A stretch of 5,273 bases of DNA from Actinomycetota bacterium (lineage in GTDB: Bacteria; Actinomycetota; Thermoleophilia; Solirubrobacterales; Thermoleophilaceae): positions 1 to 5,273 of the forward strand of contig VAWV01000113.1 of assembly GCA_005883295.1 (NCBI GenBank), read 5' to 3'. Of the stretch, positions 1 to 5,050 are shown one piece after another. Within the stretch, counting starts at the first letter, position 1. Every line of letters begins with the position of its first letter. The position numbers and the translations under genes were made by a program. The notes under the pieces are model-generated. The model was not told the origin of the DNA and did no database searches. It was given only the letters and a program-made list of their open reading frames with translations.

Positions 1-728
1 AGCACGGCCTCGTCCACCTGCGGCACCTCGATCTCGGACTTCTCCTTGCCGGCCTTCTTCTGGAGCTCGCGCTGGGCCTCGCACAGCTTCTTGATCTCGC
101 TGTGGGCGATGTCGAGGGCGTCGAGGATCTCAGCCTCGGAAACCTCCTGCGCACCCGCCTCGACCATGAGGATCGCCTCCTCGGTGCCCGCCACGACGAG
201 GTCCAGCGGGCTGTCCGGGAGCCATTCCTCCTCGGGGTTGACGATGAAGCCGCCCTCCTCGTCCTGGCCGATCCGCACCGACCCGACCGGCGTCGGGAAC
301 GGGATGTCGGAGATCATGAGCGCTGCGCTCGCGCCGTTCATGGCGAGGATGTCGTACGGGTTCACGTGGTCGACCGACATCGGGATTGCGACCAGCTGGG
401 TCTCGCGGCGCCATCCCTTCGGGAAGAGCGGGCGGATGGGACGGTCGATCATCCGCGCGGTGAGCGTGCCCTTCTCACCCGCGCGGCCCTCGCGCTTGAA
501 GAAGCTTCCGGGGATCTTCCCGGCCGCGTACATCCGCTCCTCCACGTCGACGGTGAGCGGTAGGAAGTCGACGTCGCGCTGGTTTCCGGCCGTGGCGGTG
601 GCTAGCACCATCGTCTCGTCCGCGGAAACGACCACGGCACCGCTCGCCTGCTTGGCGAGCTTGCCGGTCTCGAAGGAGATCTCGGTACCCCCGACCTCGA
701 CCGAGACCCGGCTCACGTCCTGATTCAT
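1..728 (-). CDS. pnp: Polynucleotide phosphorylase (PNPase), N-terminal part, cut by the window edge
   Basis: PNPase is a cytoplasmic trimeric 3'-5' exoribonuclease that uses phosphate to release nucleoside diphosphates, and it belongs to RNA degradation complexes. The frame is open from the ATG at 728 to the window edge, giving about 242 residues of a family usually near 700 or more. What is visible is the first RNase PH-like domain (about residues 7-145) and the approach to the helical linker (from about 200). Diagnostic motifs are FFKREGR at 76-82 and RMIDRPIRPLF at 92-102. The second RNase PH domain, which carries most catalytic residues, and the KH and S1 domains lie outside the window. 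I chose the ATG at 728 because GAGAGGA sits 5 nt upstream. An in-frame ATG at 770 would add 14 residues but lacks a good ribosome binding site. The gene is last in the visible same-strand cluster and follows a 95-nt leader with hairpins. Confidence 0.97.
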   Translation of the reverse strand, partial: MNQDVSRVSVEVGGTEISFETGKLAKQASGAVVVSADETMVLATATAGNQRDVDFLPLTVDVEERMYAAGKIPGSFFKREGRAGEKGTLTARMIDRPIRPLFPKGWRRETQLVAIPMSVDHVNPYDILAMNGASAALMISDIPFPTPVGSVRIGQDEEGGFIVNPEEEWLPDSPLDLVVAGTEEAILMVEAGAQEVSEAEILDALDIAHSEIKKLCEAQRELQKKAGKEKSEIEVPQVDEAV

Positions 729-733
729 GCTGA

Positions 734-740
734 TCCTCTC
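734..740 (-). promoter_or_regulatory. Ribosome binding site of pnp
   Basis: On the minus strand GAGAGGA lies 5 nt before the ATG at 728. It is the clearest Shine-Dalgarno sequence in the window and favours this start over the in-frame ATG at 770. It begins directly after the 3' arm of the leader hairpin at 741-761, so folding of that hairpin could affect ribosome access; that last point is inference. Confidence 0.7.
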
Positions 741-761
741 TGCCGCCTCCGGTTGGCGGCA
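741..761 (-). promoter_or_regulatory. Hairpin in the pnp leader
   Basis: On the minus strand TGCCGCC, a 7-nt loop (AACCGGA) and GGCGGCA form a perfect 7-bp, GC-rich stem. It ends immediately before the pnp Shine-Dalgarno sequence. No U-run follows, so it is not an intrinsic terminator. In E. coli the pnp leader forms a stem that RNase III cleaves and PNPase then uses to repress its own synthesis. A comparable role here is inference only, since this stem is much shorter. It also falls inside the alternative N-terminal extension from the ATG at 770. Confidence 0.5.
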
Positions 762-779
762 CTTGCTCATTTTCGGCTT

Positions 780-794
780 CGGAATGAAGTTCCG
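780..794 (-). other. Small second hairpin in the dsbA-like/pnp intergenic region
   Basis: CGGAA, a 5-nt loop (CTTCA) and TTCCG form a 5-bp stem in the least GC-rich patch of the window, about 50 nt upstream of the pnp start. It is short enough to arise by chance. No T-run follows it, so I do not call it a terminator. The surrounding 729-823 region otherwise shows no promoter boxes I would defend. Confidence 0.25.
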
Positions 795-823
795 CGGGAG
801 GTTAGCACCGGGCCTTCCACGGG

Positions 824-1249
824 CTAAGCCGCGATCCGGGCGAGAAGGTCGGCGTCCGGCACGCCCGGATGCGCGCGGCCGTCGACGAACAGCGTCGGCG
901 TGGTCACGACGCCGGCGCGGACGCCCGAACGGAAGTCGCGGTCCACACGCTGCGCGACCGCGTCCGAGCGGCGGTCCACCTCGAAGCGGTCGAGGTCGAG
1001 GCCGAGGTGGCGGACGCGGTCCCAGAGATGAGGATCGTCGAGCCGTCCCTGATCGGCGTAGAGCGAGTCGTGGAACTCCCAGTAGGCGCCCTGGAGCGCC
1101 ACGGCCTCGGCGGCGTGCGCGAGCACGCGCGCCCGCGGGTGCTTCGACACCACGGGGAAGTGCCGGAAGACGCGGCGGATGTGCACATCCCGCAGGAGCG
1201 CGTCGGCGCGCGCACAGTACGGGCACTCGTAGTCGCCGTACTCGATCAC
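824..1249 (-). CDS. DsbA-like thioredoxin-fold oxidoreductase (Thioredoxin_4 type), start uncertain
   Basis: This is probably a thiol-disulfide oxidoreductase of the DsbA/Thioredoxin_4 group. The 141 residues read from the GTG at 1249 contain EYGDYECPYC at 3-12 with the active-site CPYC (Cys9, Cys12). A helical insertion follows, including AYWEFHDSLYADQG, and then the cis-proline loop TTPTLFVDG with Pro118. There are no other cysteines, no signal peptide and no membrane segment, so a cytoplasmic location is likely. The GTG is the first canonical start in the frame but has no ribosome binding site. Codons directly upstream (1285-1250) read EDHVRGDPDAPL, which matches the usual segment before the first strand in this family. 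The true N-terminus is therefore probably further up, with a non-standard start or a frame error. The gene lies just downstream of a peroxiredoxin and could act as its reductant (inference). Family assignment is firm; substrate and start are not. Confidence 0.85.
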   Translation of the reverse strand: MIEYGDYECPYCARADALLRDVHIRRVFRHFPVVSKHPRARVLAHAAEAVALQGAYWEFHDSLYADQGRLDDPHLWDRVRHLGLDLDRFEVDRRSDAVAQRVDRDFRSGVRAGVVTTPTLFVDGRAHPGVPDADLLARIAA

Positions 1250-1331
1250 GAGCGGCGCGTCGGGATCGCCGCGGACGTGGTCCTCGGGGGCGAGTGCGGG
1301 CGGCCCGGCCGTGGTTAGCCGCGATGGCCCG

Positions 1332-1796
1332 CTAGGCGGCGGCGTGGGCCTCGAGCGCGTCGAAGATGAGATTCGCGCCGGGGATCTCGAGCGGCGACGG
1401 CGACTTGTACGACCACTTGACCTCGAGGTCCGGCCCGATCATCACGAGCGCCCGCGCGCTCACCCCGTGGTCCTCGTCGTACACCCCGAACTTCCCGGCC
1501 ACGTCGCCCTTCGGGTGGAAGTCCGCGAGCAGCGGGATCGTGAGCCCGAGCCGCTCCTGGAACGCCTTGTGGGAGTAGGCGGAGTCGACCGAGACCCCGT
1601 ACAGCTTCACCCCGGCCGCCTCGAGCTCGCCGAGCACCTCCTGGTACACGTTGAGCTGGTCGGTGCAGACCGGGCTGAAGTCGAGCGGGTAGAAGACCAG
1701 GACCGTCGTCTGCCCGCGAAGGGACTCGAGCGTGACCTTGTCGCCGTCCTGATCCCGCAGCTTGAAGTCGGGCGCCGGGGTCCCGGGCTCGATCAT
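1332..1796 (-). CDS. 1-Cys peroxiredoxin of the AhpC/TSA (Bcp/AhpE-like) family
   Basis: The product is a cytoplasmic thiol peroxidase that reduces hydrogen peroxide or organic peroxides. The protein has 154 residues, the normal size for the Bcp/AhpE group. It opens with PGTPAPDFKLRDQDG, typical of AhpC/TSA proteins. The peroxidatic motif FYPLDFSPVC ends at Cys44. Later segments GVSVDS, LLADFHPKGDVAGKFGVY and the Arg in SARALVMIG fit the family. Cys44 is the only cysteine, so an external thiol must resolve the sulfenic acid, as known for mycobacterial AhpE with mycoredoxin. The ATG at 1796 overlaps the rpsO stop by 4 nt (ATGA), which suggests translational coupling. The same frame stays open far upstream through rpsO and ribF, but that part does not resemble any protein and is a GC-rich artefact. 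A CPYC protein follows directly downstream. I give no gene symbol because Bcp and AhpE cannot be separated by eye. Confidence 0.93.
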   Translation of the reverse strand: MIEPGTPAPDFKLRDQDGDKVTLESLRGQTTVLVFYPLDFSPVCTDQLNVYQEVLGELEAAGVKLYGVSVDSAYSHKAFQERLGLTIPLLADFHPKGDVAGKFGVYDEDHGVSARALVMIGPDLEVKWSYKSPSPLEIPGANLIFDALEAHAAA

Positions 1797-2062
1797 CGCC
1801 GTAGGCCGAGCTCTCCGATGAGCGAGCGGTAGCGGTCGAGATGGCGGCGCTGGAGGTAGTTGAGCAGCCGCCGCCGCTGGCCGACGAGCATGAGCAGCCC
1901 GCGCCGCGAGTGATGGTCGTGGCGGTGGGTCCGGAGGTGCTCGGTGAGGTGGTTGATGCGCGACGTGAGCAGCGCTATCTGCACCTCGGGCGAGCCCGTG
2001 TCGGCCTCCGACTTCCCAAACTTCTGGACGATTTCGCGCTTGGCCTCGACGGTCAGGCTCAT
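1793..2062 (-). CDS. rpsO: 30S ribosomal protein S15
   Basis: S15 is a primary-binding protein of the 30S subunit. It binds the central domain of 16S rRNA and helps form subunit bridges. The 89 residues equal the standard bacterial length. Hallmarks in order are the N-terminal KREIVQKFG, the segment DTGSPEVQIALLTSRI (about 21-36), the basic stretch LRTHRHDHHSRRGLL, and the C-terminal VGQRRRLLNYL. The ATG at 2062 forms ATGA with the ribF stop, and the rpsO stop forms ATGA with the downstream peroxiredoxin start. There is no evident Shine-Dalgarno sequence and no untranslated leader, since the bases before the ATG are the last ribF codons. Translation probably depends on ribosomes arriving from ribF. 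In many bacteria pnp follows directly; here two redox genes intervene. Confidence 0.97.
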   Translation of the reverse strand: MSLTVEAKREIVQKFGKSEADTGSPEVQIALLTSRINHLTEHLRTHRHDHHSRRGLLMLVGQRRRLLNYLQRRHLDRYRSLIGELGLRR

Positions 2063-2940
2063 CGGCGGCGAACCGTAGCACGCACCTGTTCGACGTCCCG
2101 GTGCATCTGCGCGACGAGTGCATCGACCGATTCGAACCGCCGCTCGCCGCGCATTCGCTCGACGAAAGCCACGCGCAGGGTCTGCCCGTAGAGGTCCCCG
2201 GCGTAGTCCAGGAGGTAGGCCTCGACCAGCAGCCCGCGGCCCGAATCGAAGGTGGGACGCACCCCCACGTTGACCGCCGCGGGTTGCCCGTGCGCCCACG
2301 CCGCGTACACGCCGTGGCCGGGACAGACGTAGTGCGGGTCCGGCACGATGTTCGCGGTCGGCATGCCCAGCTCGCGGCCGCGGCCGTCACCCTTCACCAC
2401 CTCACCCTCGAGCATGAACGGGGCGCCGAGGAAGCGAGCGGCGCGAGCCACGTCACCCGCCGCGACGAGCGCGCGGATCTGCGTGGAGGACACCGTCTCC
2501 CCCTCCACGTCGACCATCGCGACGACCTCGGTCTCGAACTCCTCGCGGGAGCGGAGGAACTCGGCGTCGCCGCGCGCTCCCTTCCCGAAGCGGAAGTTCT
2601 CCCCCACCCGCACCTCCGCCGCCGTGAGCCGCCCCACCAGGACGTCCTCCACGAAGCGCTCGGCGGACAGCTCCTGGAACTCGCGGTTGAACTTGATCAC
2701 CACGAGCTCCTCCACCCCGAGGCCGGCGATCACGTCGCGCTTGATGTCGAAGGGCATGAGCAGCTTCGGCATCGCGTCGGGATTGATCACCGCAAGCGGG
2801 TGGGGGTCGAAGGTGAGCACGGTGTCCGCGTCCCCGATCACCGCGCGGTGTCCGAGGTGCACGCCGTCGAAGGTCCCGATCGCCACGTGCCGGGGGCGGT
2901 CCGGGCGGGGCTCCACCTGGTCCAGCGGGACGACCCTCAC
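2059..2940 (-). CDS. ribF: Bifunctional riboflavin kinase / FAD synthetase RibF
   Basis: RibF phosphorylates riboflavin to FMN and adenylates FMN to FAD in the cytoplasm. The 293-residue protein has the FAD synthetase domain first: GTFDGVHLGH at 22-31 (nucleotidyltransferase HxGH), TFDPHP at 43-48, RVGENFRFG at 111-119 and SSTQIR at 151-156. The riboflavin kinase domain follows: GDGRGRELGMPTAN at 184-197, NVGVRPTFD at 224-232 and VEAYLLD at 239-245 with the likely catalytic Glu240. Only about 11 residues separate HLGH from TFDPHP. Typical RibF proteins have roughly a dozen more residues there, so one N-terminal helix looks shortened. The start is GTG at 2940, inside a 4-nt overlap (GTGA) with the truB stop. 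A strong Shine-Dalgarno sequence is not visible, which fits coupling to truB. The stop overlaps rpsO. All core motifs of both activities are present. Confidence 0.96.
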   Translation of the reverse strand: MRVVPLDQVEPRPDRPRHVAIGTFDGVHLGHRAVIGDADTVLTFDPHPLAVINPDAMPKLLMPFDIKRDVIAGLGVEELVVIKFNREFQELSAERFVEDVLVGRLTAAEVRVGENFRFGKGARGDAEFLRSREEFETEVVAMVDVEGETVSSTQIRALVAAGDVARAARFLGAPFMLEGEVVKGDGRGRELGMPTANIVPDPHYVCPGHGVYAAWAHGQPAAVNVGVRPTFDSGRGLLVEAYLLDYAGDLYGQTLRVAFVERMRGERRFESVDALVAQMHRDVEQVRATVRRR

Positions 2941-3722
2941 GGCTCGAGCACCAGGTACGGCTTGAGGCTGCCGTCGGGCTCGGGGCGCGCGATCGCGAGC
3001 AGCCGGCCCTCGTGGGTGAGCCGGATCGCTTCGCCCGGCGCGTCTCCCTCGACGGCGACGCCGTGCGAGACACGCTCCGCGTCCGCGGCGGTGAGCGAAT
3101 GCTCGGGCAGGAACGAGAGCGCCTCCTCCAGCGGCACGATGCGCTCGGAGTCGGCGTCCTCGAGACGGAACTGCCCGATCGCGGTCCGCTCGAGCTCTTC
3201 GCAGTAGGCGTCGCCGAGGTCGGCCACCAGCTGGCGCACGTAGGTCCCCGATGAGCAGTCGATCTCGAACGCGGCGCGATCGCCCTCCTGCCAGAGGAGC
3301 TCCGACCGGTACACGGTCACGGGCCTCGGCTCCGCCTCCGTGACTTCTCCCCGGCGGGTCCGCCGGTGGAGCCGCTCGCCGGACACCTTGACCGCCGAGT
3401 ACGGCGGCGGGCGCTGCATGAGCTCCCCGGTGGGCATCTCGAGGCGGTCCGGCACGCGCCCAGTATGAGTGAGCTCACCGTCCCGGTCCCCGGTGTCGGA
3501 GGTCCAGCCGAGACGGGCCACCGCTCGATACGTCTTCGGCAGCGCCATGAAGAAGCGCTGCGTGCGCGTGGCCCGGCCGACGAGGAGGAGCAGCAGACCA
3601 GTGGCGAACGGATCGAGCGTCCCCGCGTGCCCCACCTTCGCGCGAAGCCGCCGCCGGAAGTCCGCGACGACGTCGTGCGACGTCACCCCGGCGGGCTTCG
3701 CGTGCAGGATTACGCCGCTCAG
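2937..3722 (-). CDS. truB: tRNA pseudouridine(55) synthase TruB, probably with a CTG start
   Basis: TruB converts U55 of the tRNA T-loop to pseudouridine and acts as a tRNA-folding chaperone. The catalytic motif GHAGTLDPFATG places the nucleophilic Asp at residue 37 when counted from the CTG. Other family signatures are TYRAVARLGWTSDTGDRDG and QRPPPYSAVKVSGERL. The first conventional start is a GTG at 3686, but it would remove the conserved N-terminal strand. The codons upstream read SGVILHAKPAG, matching the usual G-V-[LIV]-L-D-K-P-x-G start of TruB. The only plausible initiation codon ahead of it is CTG at 3720-3722, which overlaps the nrnA stop as CTGA, the same geometry as the neighbouring junctions. 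A TAG lies a few codons further upstream. From CTG the protein has 261 residues, slightly short for TruB, mostly at the C-terminus. Two substitutions stand out: HAKPAG in place of DKPxG, and His in RLHRRTRRGE where a Tyr is usual. Confidence 0.95.
   Translation of the reverse strand: MSGVILHAKPAGVTSHDVVADFRRRLRAKVGHAGTLDPFATGLLLLLVGRATRTQRFFMALPKTYRAVARLGWTSDTGDRDGELTHTGRVPDRLEMPTGELMQRPPPYSAVKVSGERLHRRTRRGEVTEAEPRPVTVYRSELLWQEGDRAAFEIDCSSGTYVRQLVADLGDAYCEELERTAIGQFRLEDADSERIVPLEEALSFLPEHSLTAADAERVSHGVAVEGDAPGEAIRLTHEGRLLAIARPEPDGSLKPYLVLEP
3719..3722 (-). promoter_or_regulatory. CTGA stop/start overlap that sets the truB start
   Basis: The minus-strand tetranucleotide CTGA contains the nrnA stop (TGA) and a CTG in the truB frame. 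It matches the ATGA or GTGA arrangement at the four neighbouring overlapping junctions. Because the truB homology starts right after this CTG and no ATG, GTG or TTG is available until 3686, I take it as the likely initiation site. GAGG occurs about 13 nt upstream, a little distant for a Shine-Dalgarno sequence, so reinitiation after nrnA is the likelier mechanism. Confidence 0.6.
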
Positions 3723-4699
3723 AGCTGCGCGCCGACCTCGCTACGGAGCCGCTCGACCACCTTATGGAGCTCGGTGTCGGTCGTGAAGCCGGCCGCCTGA
3801 CGGTGACCACCGCCGCCGAATTTCCGCGCGATCCGCGAGACGTCCACCCGGTCGTCGGTCGCGCGCAGGCTGACCTTGCGGCGGCCGTCGGCCGACACGA
3901 GCTCGCGGACGAGGCAGGCCACCAGCGTGCCCTCCACCTGGCGCATGTGGTCGACGATCCCCTCCGAATCGCTCTCGTCGGCGTCCGAGAGGGCGAAGTC
4001 GTCGCGCGTGAGGTGGGTGAGCGTCAGCGCCCCGCCGTCGAAGCGCTGCACCTTTGCGAGCGCGCGCGCGAGCAGCTGGATGCGGCTGAACGGGAGCCCC
4101 TCGTAGAGCTGGCGGTGGATCACCTGCGGCTGGACCCCGGCCTTGATCAGCTCCGCCGCCATGCGGTGGGCCGCCGGCGTGGTGTTCTCGAACATGAACT
4201 TCCCGGTGTCGGTGACCAGCGCCACGTACAGGGCCTCGGCCAGCGGCCTGGTGATCTCCACCTCGAGCTCGCGCGCCAGCGCGTAGACGATCTCCGCAGT
4301 GGACGACGCCTCCGCCACGACCAGGTTCACGTGCCCGAACCGGGTGTTGTCGTGGTGGTGGTCGATGTTCACGATCCGCGCATCCGAGCTGCGCAGGAAC
4401 TCGACCGGCATCCGGTCCATGTTCCCGCAGTCGAGGAACACCACCAGGCGGTCCTTCAGGTCCGCGGGCGGCTCCAGGAGCACGTCGTCGAAGGGCATGT
4501 GACCGTACTCGCGCGGGAGCGGGAACTCGTCCCGCGCCATGAACATCACGGAGTCCTTGCCCAGCTGCTCCAGGATCAGCTGCATCGCGCGCAGCGAGCC
4601 GAGGGCGTCGCCGTCCGGGTTCTCGTGGGTGGTCAGGAAGAGCTTGTCGGCGGCGCGGATCTCGTCGAGCACCTCCTGCTGCTCGGTGACCACGCTCAT
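3719..4699 (-). CDS. nrnA: DHH/DHHA1 phosphoesterase, NrnA-like oligoribonuclease / pAp phosphatase
   Basis: NrnA-type enzymes are cytoplasmic metal-dependent phosphoesterases. They degrade short RNA oligonucleotides to mononucleotides, and many also dephosphorylate 3'-phosphoadenosine 5'-phosphate. The 326 residues fit the family. The DHH domain has all four metal-binding motifs: THENPDGDALGS at 24-35, LDCGNMD with Asp90, NIDHHHD with the DHH triad at 113-115, and LVTDTGKF with Asp164. The DHHA1 substrate domain ends with GGGGHRQAAGF at 295-305. The ATG at 4699 overlaps the rbfA stop (ATGA) and follows a G-rich stretch that can serve as ribosome binding site. The stop overlaps the truB CTG. 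Position between rbfA and truB is the usual one for this gene in many Gram-positive and actinobacterial operons. Whether it has oligoribonuclease, pAp phosphatase or cyclic dinucleotide-product activity cannot be read from the sequence. It shares a cluster with pnp, whose short end-products such enzymes consume. Confidence 0.94.
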   Translation of the reverse strand: MSVVTEQQEVLDEIRAADKLFLTTHENPDGDALGSLRAMQLILEQLGKDSVMFMARDEFPLPREYGHMPFDDVLLEPPADLKDRLVVFLDCGNMDRMPVEFLRSSDARIVNIDHHHDNTRFGHVNLVVAEASSTAEIVYALARELEVEITRPLAEALYVALVTDTGKFMFENTTPAAHRMAAELIKAGVQPQVIHRQLYEGLPFSRIQLLARALAKVQRFDGGALTLTHLTRDDFALSDADESDSEGIVDHMRQVEGTLVACLVRELVSADGRRKVSLRATDDRVDVSRIARKFGGGGHRQAAGFTTDTELHKVVERLRSEVGAQL

Positions 4700-5049
4700 T
4701 CCCCACCCCCCGGCTCAACCTCTGTGAGCAGCTCGGTGATGCGCATCCCGGTGTCGATCGAGTCGTCGTGGACGAACGTGAGCGTGGGCGTGCGCTTCAT
4801 GCGCAGCTCCCGGCCAATCCGCTGCTGCAGGAAGCCGCTCGCCGAGTGCAGCCCGGCGAGCGCGGCCGCGCGCTCGGGCGCTCCGCCCAGGACGCTCACG
4901 AACACCCGCGCGCTGCGTAGGTCGGCACTCGTCTCTACTCCCGTGACGGTCACGAATCCGATGCGCGGGTCCTTGAGATCTTCCGTGATGTGCGCCGAGA
5001 CGATCTCGCGGACCGCCTCGTTGACCCTGCGCATCCGGGCGCCGGCCAT
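4696..5049 (-). CDS. rbfA: 30S ribosome-binding factor RbfA
   Basis: RbfA is a small KH-fold protein that binds the immature 30S subunit and assists processing of the 16S rRNA 5' end, notably in the cold. The 117 residues match the usual length. The N-terminal RMRRVNEAVREIV helix is followed by the family signature DPRIGFVTVTGVE (27-39) and DLRSARVFVSVLG, then the second helix with GFLQQRIGRELRMKRTP and the final strand TFVHDDSIDTG. I chose the ATG at 5049, which begins one base after the stop of the DUF503 gene. GGAGG within the end of that gene is about 12 nt upstream. A second ATG five codons inside (5034) is possible. The stop overlaps the nrnA start. All features are ordinary for the family. 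Confidence 0.96.
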   Translation of the reverse strand: MAGARMRRVNEAVREIVSAHITEDLKDPRIGFVTVTGVETSADLRSARVFVSVLGGAPERAAALAGLHSASGFLQQRIGRELRMKRTPTLTFVHDDSIDTGMRITELLTEVEPGGGE

Positions 5050-5050
5050 C

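Noticed and set aside
46..723. Long plus-strand open frame opposite pnp
   Set aside because: The minus strand in this interval encodes an unmistakable PNPase N-terminus. The plus frame is Ser/Arg-rich without any recognisable motif, as expected for the complement of a GC-rich gene.
762..823. Possible promoter for pnp in the less GC-rich patch
   Set aside because: I see no pair of -35 and -10 boxes with proper spacing. AAAATG near 772 is too weak to call.
801..830. Possible terminator after the DsbA-like gene
   Set aside because: There are only short imperfect repeats (GGCTTAGCC, GGCC) and no T-run on the minus strand, so it does not qualify as an intrinsic terminator.
727..1335. Arg/Gly/Pro-rich plus-strand frame opposite the DsbA-like gene
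   Set aside because: The composition is that of an antisense GC-rich frame, with no motif. The opposite strand has CPYC and the cis-Pro loop.
1793..2299. An S15 with an N-terminal extension of about 79 residues
   Set aside because: The upstream part is an off-frame reading of ribF. The 89-residue form from 2062 has the exact standard length and N-terminus.
1332..2390. A 352-residue version of the peroxiredoxin extending through rpsO and ribF
   Set aside because: Only the last 154 residues resemble a protein family. The upstream part is the off-frame reading of S15 and RibF, and the ATG at 1796 fits the family N-terminus.
2101..3207. Plus-strand open frame of 368 codons across ribF and truB
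   Set aside because: It is rich in His, Arg, Glu and Val with no domain, and spans two well supported minus-strand genes with matching motifs. It is a GC-bias shadow.
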